The notes under the pieces were generated by a model, which was given only the letters and a program-made list of their open reading frames with translations, was not told where the DNA came from and made no database searches. From NCBI GenBank assembly GCA_011800155.1, contig CM022378.1:682001-746000 (forward strand): 64,000 bases of DNA, written 5' to 3'. The position numbers and the translations under genes were made by a program. Source of the DNA: Flammulina velutipes (lineage: Eukaryota > Basidiomycota > Agaricomycetes > Agaricales > Physalacriaceae). This document shows, piece after piece, positions 1 through 9,439 of this stretch (within the stretch, counting starts at the first letter, position 1; each line of letters begins with the position of its first letter).

Positions 1-1012
1 CCAACAGAAAGAGACATACCGCTCATCAAGAATGGCGACTAGATCCCCGTTACGAGAGGCTGCATATAAAACTCGAATCAGATGAGTGAATGTTGCTTTC
101 CATACCCCTAGCTCAAACTCGTGCAGCATGTCCACGACAAGCGTATTGAATGGGTCGAATGTGTTGCCTGTGATATGCACAAATGCGTTCTAAGGCAACG
201 ATTAGCTGATTTAATAAATATGAATTACATACTACTCACCACGGTCGGGACATGAGACGTTGGCTTCAGCAGATTCTCAACAACTGTACTTCTGATGCTC
301 CGTCCAAGCCGATCGATGTATGGTATCGCGAGCGATAGTCACCTCTCCCAGCAGGTACTCGCGCAGATTTTTGAGCCGGAAACGGGCGTCGAGCTTTAAA
401 CCCATTTGGTCGAGGTTAGTCTTGGGGATGAAGCATCGCAGACACGGACATAGGCCTTTGTCATGGATAGTCGCAAGTAGAACTCTAGAGAATTGTCATC
501 ATATCTGAATCAGAAGCATAAACTGACTTACTTTTCCGGGTAGTCAGCGGAATAAGTAATAAGACGTGGATAAACACGTCGCTTTAGTACTCCATCAACA
601 CATTCGATTACGATTCTGTTATAGTACGCGTGCATAAACTCCGCGTCGCCCAGCAGAAAATACCAAACTGCGTGCATCAATTCACGACGGGAATGTGCTA
701 GTATCTCGCGTTTCTGTGTCTTCCAATGTACATGACTTCGCGAAGCAAAATCTTGAAAGGAATCGAGAGCTATTAAAGATCAGTCAGTTTGAACCTTGTG
801 TAATCATCGAAACTTACGGAGGGAATGTAAGCCAGATGATGGAGACCTCCTGCGGTAAGACATGCAAGTAGGTACTTCGAAAGATTACCGAGGGCCAAGT
901 AGATAGGCCACGCCTTCGCGTTGCCAAAGCTGGCTAGATGTGTCGCATCGGAAAAGAACATGATGGCGATGATTGTTTCAAGGTTACAGTGGGAATCGTC
1001 CTTTGGCTTTGG
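1..1012 (-). mobile_element. Plavaka-type transposase remnant (partial, runs off left edge)
   Basis: Minus-strand exons translate to the core of the Plavaka family of CACTA-like transposases common in Agaricomycetes. Recognisable blocks are FFSDATHLASFGNAKAWPIY followed by LALGNLSKY near 880-960, then HLAYIPSVSFDD, then RRELMHAVWYFLLGD and RLITYSADYPEK near 540-700, and a cysteine block CPCLRCFIPK near 430. Short GT-AG introns separate the blocks. Upstream of about 1012 the frame meets a stop (TGA) and no N-terminal part is seen, so the copy is 5' truncated; the C-terminal part lies beyond the window. Its family role is DNA transposition. It is probably inactive because of the missing start. 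Confidence 0.8.
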
Positions 1013-2516
1013 CGTTCAAAATCAAAGGCATTGAAACGTCCGTAGGCTGAAATCGGGTCTGAGCTGCTCTGATCGTTCGCACCGCTTAATCAGGATGGTT
1101 TGGAATCTTTGGATCGAATAGAGTGATTAGTCAGCCAACGTCCCTTCTTTCCGACGTTCATCTTCCCTTTCGTTTCCCTTTGCCGTTCCTTCTGATTCCA
1201 TTACATTGTCTGTTTATCTTATGACATTCGCGCTGCAATCCAAAGTGTTTCGCTGCCATCCCTCATTCAAGGTATGTTTATTCCTCTCTTCATTGACCCC
1301 ATTGACATCCAGCGACGCGACTCAGCCCGGAATCTCTAGAAATTATCGTTGCACTCTGTTGCGACTCCCATGAGCATACTAAACTCGCCATCAATCACGC
1401 CCTCGCCAACTCCACGAAACATTCGACAGCGTGCGTGATCGCACCACATAGCCGCAGCGCCTCCTGCTCGTTGTTCCGTAACTCTGGCCTTCGTCCATAC
1501 AACTCCTCCGGGAGCACTGTCGGCCTTTCTTGGATTACTATACAACCCGGCCTCTTGCACGCCTCAACCGTCAATGTCGCCCATACCTGTCCTAGTTCCT
1601 TGGTTTGTCCCAAGTCGTCTCTGAGTTAGTCTAGAAGTAGCAGTATTGATACTTGGGCATGAGATCTGAACTGGTACGTTATGTCGTCGCTTATGAGGTG
1701 TCCCCCGCTGATATCTTGAATGAAGGACGTCCCACCCGAACTCAATGTCCTTTTTCAAACGCGCTCCATGGCATGTTTACATACAAGGTACCATTGGGCT
1801 ACTTACATGTCCAATCACTGACTGTGTTTGCAGCTGTCGTCCGAAACCCGAAACCTGAGCCCTGTAGGGCCTCATAGGGTGTTTGGGTCCTCGGGATGTA
1901 TACACTTTTAGTTTTTGTCGCTAGTCTCATGTAGTAGACATTTCCTTCATATAACATATCACATATCATATCTTTGCTAATAGTCACTATAGTCTTCGCG
2001 GTAAAATGAAACGAACGAACGAACGCAAGCCAAGTGCGCATATGGACCGTTTGAACGATTTCCTAACTTGTCCATAGGAATTGCTTTGTCTGTGGATGGA
2101 CCCTCCCAGTAAGGGTTAGTATGGCTTGGGGTTTCTGTACGCTGAACGACTCGCAGTGTATCGCACACACGAACGAACCAACATCGATAATGTCAGGGGC
2201 TTGGAGTTAGTTTGATTCGTTTGGCAAGTGCCCACACAGACTGTTGCAGCCTCAATATCGACAGTTATGGACTACAGGAATAGACGAACACCGGCGGCGA
2301 TGCATACAGGCGCCACTCAGTGGACGCGATGAGCGATGGTTAGCCTTCCTGTTGGTCAATGCCTGAGCCGCGAAAGACGGCCAAGCAACAGGAGTCCGTC
2401 AACGTCCCAAGCGGCGAAACATCCAAGCGCCTCTCACAAGCACGGCGGAAAGGCCGTAGCTCTCTGTCAAGCGAGGGGGCGCGGAAAGTCATTGACTGGA
2501 TTTGAAAGATGCGGAA
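1013..2516. other. Intergenic stretch, no recognised gene
   Basis: About 1.5 kb between the Plavaka remnant and the Sos7-like gene. Only short overlapping open frames on both strands are present (the longest is about 105 codons) and none shows a family signature. A pyrimidine-rich tract near 1140-1200 resembles a fungal promoter, but no convincing coding region follows it. This may be degraded transposon DNA. Confidence 0.5.
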
Positions 2517-2524
2517 TATATAAG
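2517..2524 (+). promoter_or_regulatory. TATA-box-like element before the Sos7-like gene
   Basis: The string TATATAAG lies about 110 bases upstream of the proposed ATG at 2632, a plausible core-promoter distance in fungi. This is inferred from sequence and position only. Confidence 0.35.
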
Positions 2525-2631
2525 GATGCGAGACTCGGCAAGTTTCTATAGAATATATCCTTGGTAGATCCTGTTCGAGTATGAGGGAAGCACGTGGCTT
2601 CGACCCTTCTCCTTCCTTAGTTCCTACTCCC

Positions 2632-3780
2632 ATGAACAACGACCCCAGCCTGCTCAAAGCAAAGAGCTTTCAAGACGCATTTGGGCTCTACGATTAGGTT
2701 CATACAGAACATCGAATCGAAACGAGAAGAACTCGAGGGATCTGACTGGCATGGACCCGACTCGCGCGATCCCCAATTAATCGCAGGCAAAGTGGCAGCA
2801 CAAAGAGTACGTTTGCAGCCATTTAGATAGCTTTATCTCACACCTAACCAGGCTTTCTTCAGGAAACTAAAGTTTCAGTACTTGGAGCAGAGCGCAAAGG
2901 ACAAGTGCATCAAGAACATCGTCAGCAACATCGATGATGCTCAGTTCGTCACATCTGATTCAGAGGACAACAGGGCATTGCATGAGAACAAACAACGAAA
3001 GGCGAAGCTAGGGGCCGAAGACACAGCTGGTCGATGTGCAGAGCAAGATGTGCGAGCTTGGTCCGCGGATCGAACACGGTGCGCCGAACATGCTTTACGT
3101 CTAAACGCGCTCGTTGACGATGGCTTAGATTACACGCAGGTTAAACAAGCAGCTTCATTGTCGCAGAAGATCCTCGACACGCGTTTGGCACTGTCGCGCA
3201 TGCGTCAAGCGCTTCTCCATCCCCGTCTTACGGAACACGCTGCCATTGCAAATATCGCGGGGAAAGATGACCAGCTGCAAGAGCTTGCCGACGCCCTCGC
3301 CTCCGCCCAGGACGAAGCTCGCCGGCTCAAAGACAGTGTCAAGAAGGGCTCGGCTGATGCTGAGAGGCTACGGATGGAACGCACCGGAGATAGAGAATCG
3401 GATAAAAACAGAGCTGGACGATACGCGCTGGCTGCCGTTGTACGATTGGTACGCTCTTTGTCTCCCACTCCTGGAGATGACTGACGCCCGACAGGTTGAC
3501 CCAGGCGATATCTATCCACCGTTCGCTATTCAACCTGCAGTCGGTGGAGACTTTGGCGGACAACGAGCTGGAGCTCGTGTACAAGCCCAATGTTGGTTCG
3601 AAGATGCGTCTCGTGTCTATTAAGTTCACCTTCCTTCCTGGAACGCGACAATTAGCAACCGTGGAGGTCAGTGGCCTGGAAGGTGTGGATGTGGATGTTA
3701 CAGAGCTCGTTGATGCGCATGTCCCATCCAACCATGCTCCTGGCGCGAGTGAGCGAGTCTCGATGACTTGTAAACTATAG
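2632..3780 (+). pseudogene. Sos7-like kinetochore protein, two +1 frameshifts
   Basis: The translation fits the fungal kinetochore protein Sos7, a coiled-coil partner of Spc7/KNL1. In order it shows LLKAKSFQDAFGLYD, then IQNIESKREEL with DPQLIAGKVAAQRA, an intron at 2807-2851, FFRKLKFQYLEQSAKDK, a long coiled coil with HPRLTEHAA, then EIENRIKTELDDTRWLPLYDW, an intron at 3450-3495, and a C-terminal RWD-like segment (NELELVYK...MRLVSIKFTFLPG). Two single-base frame changes are needed. One is near 2694, where gattagg would read through if one T were removed. The other is at the CC of 3384-3385, where removing one C joins ERLRMER to EIENRIK. Introns and both ends are otherwise intact, so this is either a young pseudogene or an assembly error. 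The Sos7 assignment is from memory of conserved blocks. Confidence 0.65.
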
Positions 3781-4011
3781 ACATAGCTATATATCCGTTG
3801 TACCATAATGTATCCTATTGTTGACAGCATGCCTGCCAACCATGTGCTCAACACCAATGCTATTCTCAATTCTATTCAATGAGTTCGAGCTGATAGAAAT
3901 TCTTTTTTGTTTACCAAGTTGTGTAAATGAACGAACCCGAGGCAAAGCACTGCCAGTTTCCTTCCTCGTCTGCCTCACCGCAACCACCACCATCACTGTC
4001 TCGACGAAGCA

Positions 4012-4663
4012 TGGCGCTACCTCACTATGAACCCAAGGGCGACAACGAGGACCAGTACGAAGAGCGACGAAGCCTGTTGACTGGCGAGGAAGACAAGGAG
4101 TACCAGGAGCCTCCAGCTGAATGGTCCAGCAAGGTCTTTGTCGTCGCCATAGCCTTGATCCTGCTCTTGGTGGGCGCTGTCGTCGTCAAAACCAAGCTTG
4201 TGACGCTCTTTAGACCGCCAAAGGCCTATCACGACGAGATACGGTCGAACGGGTCGCATGACTTTAGAAAGTCGGTGTTGTGTCTATAGACGGACTTCGG
4301 TGCGTATTAGACTGCCATGCTGCTGCATAGTAATGCTAACGATGGCTTCAGAGCAGACTATCTTGACCGAGGTCCAACCCCTCATCTCCTGGATATCAGC
4401 AAGAAGGGATTGCGTGCAAAGTCTATGAAACCTATCTTCCCAGTATGTCTTTGTTATCCAGCTTTCATGTACTGATCAACAATACAGACTTTGACTTTTC
4501 CGTGAGTTGTATACGACGATATACTACTCTATTCCGTCCTGACATCCTCCGGCCATAGAAACCACTGGGCGTTGTTGTATGCCTTACCTTCGCAGTTCGG
4601 CATCATTATAACACTTTCTACAGGACTGGCCTGCACGCGGAATCGCGTGGCATCATCGGCAAT
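4012..4663 (+). pseudogene. Type I phosphodiesterase/nucleotide pyrophosphatase, 5' fragment
   Basis: The start ATG at 4012 opens a cytosolic tail (ALPHYEPKGDNEDQYEERRS), one membrane span (FVVAIALILLLVGAVVV) and the beginning of an ENPP-type ectodomain: SIDGLRADYLDRGPTPHLLD, then KGLRAKSMKPIFP, TLTFPNHWALLTGLHAES and GIIGN. The aspartate of SIDG and the threonine of TLTFPNHW are the usual metal and nucleophile positions. Introns lie at 4300-4351, about 4444-4487, just after TLTFP, and about 4576-4623. A base is missing near the A run at 4268-4270 (one more A joins DFRK to VGVVSIDGLR). After GIIGN the expected FWDP block is absent and unrelated coding sequence follows. Family members hydrolyse phosphodiester bonds of nucleotides; this copy lacks most of the catalytic domain. 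An alternative in-frame ATG is at 3927. Confidence 0.75.
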
Positions 4664-4716
4664 GTATGTTCCTACCTATCTGATAGTCCCACCGCTCACC
4701 TTTCCCTGCTCATCAG

Positions 4717-5293
4717 TGTCCTGTCCAGAACCCAAACATATCAGGATTCATGGAGAACGATGGCATGATACTTGTCTTCCGCAAATGGGCATTCACGAAC
4801 GCGCACAAGCCTGGGATCATGTACAAGAAGATGTTTGACCCGGCGTCGATTCAAAGTTTAGCCTTTTACAAGCAAGTGGTATGTTCTATCGATTGAGACC
4901 CGGATACTGCATTCATCGTGTTTAATAGGTAAAGCACTCGCTTGATGGATGGAAGACGGGCTACTATGTCAAGGGTTCCGAATTCAAGGCAAAAGCTGTT
5001 GCGCGAGAGTTTGGGGAACATCTTCGGAGTGTCAATGGATGGGCCAACATTGACCGTGACGCGACGAGCACCATGCGACACGATTTTTTCAAGCGTGCAA
5101 GGTATATATGTTCTCATTGGTGCGTCATGTCTCTAATTTTGCTTCTAGTAAACCATTCAAAGAAAAGAACACGTCGACCACAAATTCCCTCGATGCGGCT
5201 GCCATCAAGGCTGATCTGAAAAGTCGCGCTACTGCGAAGAAAGCATCGTCGGATGCTGCATCTGATAGCGATACCGATTCGGAATGGACGTGA
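4717..5293 (+). pseudogene. 3' exons of an unrecognised protein joined to the phosphodiesterase fragment
   Basis: Three exons in one consistent frame follow the phosphodiesterase fragment: QNPNISGFMENDGMILVF with RKWAFTNAHKPGIMYKKM, then KHSLDGWKTGYYVKGSEF with EFGEHLRSVNGWANIDRDA, then a lysine-, alanine- and serine-rich tail ending SDSDTDSEWT and a stop at 5293. The introns (about 4880-4928 and 5100-5149) have normal borders and keep frame. I do not recognise the family. The exon order looks like the C-terminal part of an ordinary gene that has lost its 5' half. The next gene (Hus1, opposite strand) ends abruptly about 20 bases downstream, so both sides of this block look like rearrangement breakpoints. 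Confidence 0.5.
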
Positions 5294-5311
5294 AAGGCCG
5301 GCATACATCTG

Positions 5312-5882
5312 GCTCCGGGCACATTGGTTCGTTGAGCTTTTCGACGTCGGTCGGCTTCAAGACTTCTATCTTCACGTCGTGGGTAACCTTGACGCGTCGA
5401 TCTAAGCGCGTTGTGCCAGTGATTTCAAAGCTCAGCACTGCCTGGTCGTTTTTCTTTACGAGTTTCATGACAACTTCATCTGTGGCGTACGAAGAAGAGC
5501 TGGATGACGGGGAGGCAGAACGCAAGGCAGTCAGAAGGGCTTCAGAGGAGATGTTGACTGTGATAGTGTTCGACGCGTTGGATTGGATTCGGTATCCACT
5601 GAATAGTGAGTCTACCTTGACCTGCCTAGTAAGAATACAATGGGACATTGCGACTCTCTTGAACGTAAACACTCACGACCAGACTTGGATGCCGCCTTCA
5701 TTCGTGTCGCTGTTGCAGATGCATGTGCGTCTCCGTAAACTTGATCATGCATTTCTTCTGCAGTTTTTCTATGGATTGAATGATCTCTGGAGGGGCTTCC
5801 AGTCGCGTCGAGGTTTCTTTCAAGTCGTGTTTGACGCACGGTGGAATGTAGGAACGTTCTCTATCGACGCTCTGAACCGCAT
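5312..5882 (-). pseudogene. hus1: Checkpoint clamp subunit Hus1, 3'-truncated
   Basis: Hus1 is a subunit of the 9-1-1 DNA-damage checkpoint clamp. The start ATG at 5880-5882 gives RFRASIENVPTFH, an intron, QIIQSIEKLQKKCMIKFTET, then SDTNEGGIQVWS, an intron, QVKVDSLFSGYRIQSNASN, SSEALLTALRSA, EVVMKLVKKNDQAVLSFEI and VEKLNEPMCPEPD. These are the conserved first blocks of the PCNA-like fold. After PEPD (about 5312) the frame runs into sequence that is the reverse complement of the preceding gene's end. The C-terminal half of about 150 residues is missing. A two-base loss near 5718-5724 (an AT unit) also breaks the frame between HMH and CNSD. The copy cannot encode a full clamp subunit. A complete hus1 is expected elsewhere in the genome. 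Confidence 0.8.
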
Positions 5883-6180
5883 CTGAAGACCACGAGTGTG
5901 TTGTCAAAGGCCGTTCACCCGTGCATTACTCTTTTACGACGCGCAACGTTGTGGAGGAAGACAAGAGGGATTCTGTCACGTGCGATCATAATACAACTAA
6001 TAACTTAGTCTGAGTCTCCTCCAGTGCCACAGCTTGCTCGTTGGTCACTCGAGAGCCGGGCCTCCATGGTGAAAACTAACGCGTACTATTTGAAATACAA
6101 CGTATACAAAATTAAAGATACAAAGAATATTGAAGGATATATCACACCAAAATTACAACAGATACATGAACACATATTCC
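5883..6180. other. Intergenic, no gene seen
   Basis: AT-rich spacer between the Hus1 start and the 3' end of the RPA32-like gene. No recognisable open frame or RNA gene. Confidence 0.5.
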
Positions 6181-7717
6181 TCACTTGGTCATAGCAAAAT
6201 GTTCCTTGTCAACCGTATCATGGATAAAGCCTTGACGTAGGAGCTCTCCCAATGCTTCTCTAGGGAAAATGAAGTCAAAACCTGAGAGCACACCACAAAT
6301 GCAAAGGCAAATGCTTACTTTATCTCCGATGGTGTGTATTGCAGCCTCGCCAAAGTATTCAAGATGTATGTCCGCGATATCCCCGCATTCGAGGATTCAG
6401 ACACGACAGAAACTTCCTCCTCCTCCAAGTTGATCGACGGATAGATGCTCTTGCTGCCCTCTTCCTCGGCAAGGAATATCATGATGTCGCGTTCAGTGTT
6501 ACTGAGGGTTGCGTACGGTTCGAGACGTTTCCTCGCCTTGAGTTTGGAGCCGCGAGACGTTGACGCCACGGGGTGGGCGAAGAAATTGCCTTCTTGGGAG
6601 ATCTCTTGCTCGATGGAGTTGATATAGTTGGAGGGCTTGGATTGCGCCGCCGACGGGGAGTCGGCGTGGAGAATAGCAAAGAAGATGGATCATCATCATT
6701 CGCCATCATGTCCTCCGAAGCCTCGTTCTCGGAGTCCAGAGTAAGGTCAATCATAACGGTGGGCTCAGACAGCTTGGAAGGTTTGCGCCTTACGCGGGCG
6801 CGTGAGTCACAGGAGTAGCCTTGGGAGTTGGTGGCAGCGTTGTAGCCTTTGGAGACTCGCGATGTTGTTCTTCAACGGGAGATGCAACGACGGAATGTGC
6901 AATTGGTGGGGCGGAGACGCGTAGAGGGGTGGTGGGTGATAGAGGTGGGGAAGGCATTCGCGTCGGAGAGGGTATAACAGGTGTTTCTTCGACATCCTGA
7001 GGAAAAGCTTCATCTTCTTGAACAATAACAGGTTCGAGTTCCGGCTCTCTCTGCACACGAAGATTAGCTACAACACACTAGAGGTCCATACCGGGCTTAC
7101 CATCGCCTTCAAAACTGCAATATGTTCGTATATCGCTTGCAGGGAATGTAGGTATACCGCAAGACGCAATACGACTTCCGCGTGCATACTCACAGACCGC
7201 TGGTACTTGTTCGAAATTCCCATCGCCACCACGTAAGGGCATTTCTCCAATTCTTCGTCACTGTATGAAAATGCATTCAAGGTCGACATAGCAGTGGCTC
7301 GAAATTCATACCTCAAGTCAAGGATGGTCTTCACAAAATCCTGTTCTGGATTTTTCCACACCTTGAGCTTCATCTGGCTAGAGCCATCGTCGAGGAGGTA
7401 CTCCCATCTATTGGGATACTTTTCGAGACCAATGACTTGAGCGACTAATTTGACCTGAATGATATCTGCATTGATCTTTCGAATTTCAAAAACGTTCGGT
7501 CGCGAGAACACACCTTGCTTAGCGCGTATCCATCCAACGAGTACGCTTTATGGGTGGTCCCGAACTTCTCTTCGATGTTTCGCGCCTGGGCGATTGTCAG
7601 GCAGCGAACAGAGTCAGTCGCAGTTGCGAAACGATACTAAGCGATGCAGGGATTAACTCAGACTTTGCAACAAACAGCCTGTTAACTTACATTCTGGGTA
7701 CCAGGCGAGTCCGACAT
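6181..7717 (-). CDS. RPA32-like single-strand DNA-binding protein (divergent paralogue)
   Basis: Reads as a replication protein A 32-kDa relative. From ATG 7715-7717 it shows SDSPGTQN, VRCLTIAQARN, an OB fold (ADIIQVKLVAQVIGLEKYP then LLDDGSSQMKLKVW), YVVAMGISNKYQRS, a long proline/serine-rich insert with VMIDLTLDSENEASED near 6700-6750, and a C-terminal winged-helix region (LSNTERDIMIFLAEEEGSKS ... LGELLRQGFIHDTVD). Five to six short introns can be drawn. Two one-base losses are needed, near 6806 (after KATP) and near 6568 (before RGSKLKARKR), both in the low-complexity insert. The gene directly downstream of its upstream neighbour is canonical RPA32, so this is a tandem paralogue. The insert is far longer than in normal RPA32. 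I infer a role in single-strand DNA binding, but the specific partner is unknown. Confidence 0.6.
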
Positions 7718-7903
7718 TCCAAGAGCCAGCCCGGAGAGCTGTATGATGGTACAGACGGAACCGAACTTGACACAAACAAATACACACCGTTCACTTGGGA
7801 TGTATCTTATCTCAACTAGTACTATAACGCGAGATTTAAAGTACAACGTTCATATATAAATACAGCACTAAACTAGCCATATGTAGGATCAAGATATAGA
7901 GCA

Positions 7904-9028
7904 TCATCGGGAAACTTTGAAGGTTGATTCGTCTAAAGTCGTGTAAATTATACCATCGTCCATGAGACGATCCAAAGCTTCACTAATAACATTGTTAATG
8001 CTGCTATGCGCAGAGCGACGATAGTAGTACATACCTGACTTTGTTAGCCCCGTTGTCTGCCGCGTCCATACCAATGCTAACCGCGATCGTACCTACGTTT
8101 GTTCCCGGACTGTCATCATCCTGTGCGAGCATGAATTCAAGTATTTTTCGCTCCAGATGAGGAAGGGTGGCCCATTTCTTGTTGTTGGCGGTCAATGACG
8201 CCGCGCTTGCGCTGCTCCCACCGGATGCCTTGGCGCTGGGACCAGTTTGCTCCTTCAGTTTACTAGAAGGCTGGAAATGGTTGAGCTCCCTAATAGCTCA
8301 CATCAACGAGCGAACATACAGATCCGTGTCCAGTCTGCAGCGTGACTGCGATACATTCCAGGAAATGGAAATCAATTTCATGGCCAGGTTGGTATTGACG
8401 TAACGTTTGGTGCCAAACGTTTTGAGCTGGCCAGTGACGCGGACAAACATGCCTTCCCTAGGAAGCAAACGTGAGTAGGGAACACAAGAGTAAGAACAAA
8501 CTTCACACACTCGATGCCGCCCCATTTAAGAAGATCCTCATCGTTGGCAGAATCATTCCAATGCCGTACTTCGTAGGATCCCGTGCCGTCCTCGACGTAG
8601 TATGTCGTTGTTGTAGCCGTCTTTTGTATGTGATGAACTTGGGCCACGACAGTAACCTATCGAATACATCAATGAAGGATGGGAGAAACACGACGCGACG
8701 CGTACATGTCCAACAGTCGCGTCGTCCAGAATCCAATCTGCATCACTGTGCGGCTGGTCGCATTTTTTCAGCTGGGCAATGGTCATCGGCCTCAGAGCCT
8801 GAGCAGCTTCGTTTTTCTGCCAAAAGTGAGCAGCGAGCCTGGAAATCACAAGTCGACGGACCTTGGAGGCGTTGCTGGGACTGCCATTATTGCTGCCCAA
8901 AGGAGAGCTGTTACCGTCTTGGACGAAGCCTCCTCTGCCAGTTGAATTTTCATAGTAGTTATCTGATTCAAAGGTATTCAGCGCTGTGCAGCACGACGAC
9001 GAGAGACGCGCTTACTTTGACTTGACAT
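7904..9028 (-). CDS. rfa2: Replication protein A 32-kDa subunit
   Basis: RPA32 is the middle subunit of the heterotrimeric single-strand DNA-binding complex used in replication and repair. From ATG 9026-9028: SSQNNYYENSTGRGGFVQD (a glycine/serine-rich phosphorylated N terminus), LRPMTIAQLKKC, the OB fold VTVVAQVHHIQKTATTTTYY then VEDGTGSYEVRHW, EEGMFVRVTGQLKTFGTKRY, HEIDFHFLECIAVTL, a low-complexity linker and a winged-helix domain ending VISEALDRLMDDGIIYTTLD. The last exon (7904-8005) stops at TGA 7904-7906. Introns are 30-55 bases. A single missing base near 8392-8396 separates KRYVN from QPGHEIDFHF. Otherwise the gene is complete at about 270 residues, normal for the family. Confidence 0.85.
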
Positions 9029-9061
9029 GGTGGTAAGAATGAGCGCGTTGCTTGGTGACCG

Positions 9062-9430
9062 GTGATGTTTGCTTGTCCCGCCGATGCTTGCACTCCTGCT
9101 CCGATCACGGTCTGCTCGCGGCCTCGCGCGCTGCACTCGTCGGCACCGCGCAGCCATCTTGTCGGTGCGCCACATCCAATATCGCATATTCGACCAGTTC
9201 TCTACGACGATGTCCCGCCACCGCCACCTCCGTCGTTGCTGCAACATCCGTACTCGCTAGCCGAGTTCGACCCAGAGCCGCCAGTGGGATCAGGCCAGTT
9301 TGACGTCCAGTGGAAACTCCAGAGACAGCAACTGGATGACTTGGACCAGAACTTCTGGCTAGACGTGTGTGGCGCCTTTTCGAATATAAAATGGAAACTG
9401 ATAGACAACATAGAGCAATATTCGCTTTGA
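9062..9430 (+). CDS. Short open frame between RPA32 and the tnp2 element, unrecognised
   Basis: A 122-codon frame with a proline run (DVPPPPPPSLLQHPYSLAEF) followed by a plausible helical segment (FDVQWKLQRQQLDDLDQNFW). It starts only about 34 bases from the RPA32 start codon on the other strand, so the true start is doubtful. Its 3' end runs into the decayed end of the tnp2 transposon. It could be the first exon of a gene cut by the transposon, or chance. No family recognised. Confidence 0.25.
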   Translation: MMFACPADACTPAPITVCSRPRALHSSAPRSHLVGAPHPISHIRPVLYDDVPPPPPPSLLQHPYSLAEFDPEPPVGSGQFDVQWKLQRQQLDDLDQNFWLDVCGAFSNIKWKLIDNIEQYSL

Positions 9431-9439
9431 AAATGGCAA

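Noticed and set aside
1336..1877. Overlapping 60-75 codon frames on both strands
   Set aside because: No conserved motifs, codon pattern typical of chance frames, and no consistent splice joining.
3205..3519. 104-codon minus-strand frame
   Set aside because: Antisense shadow of the Sos7-like coiled coil.
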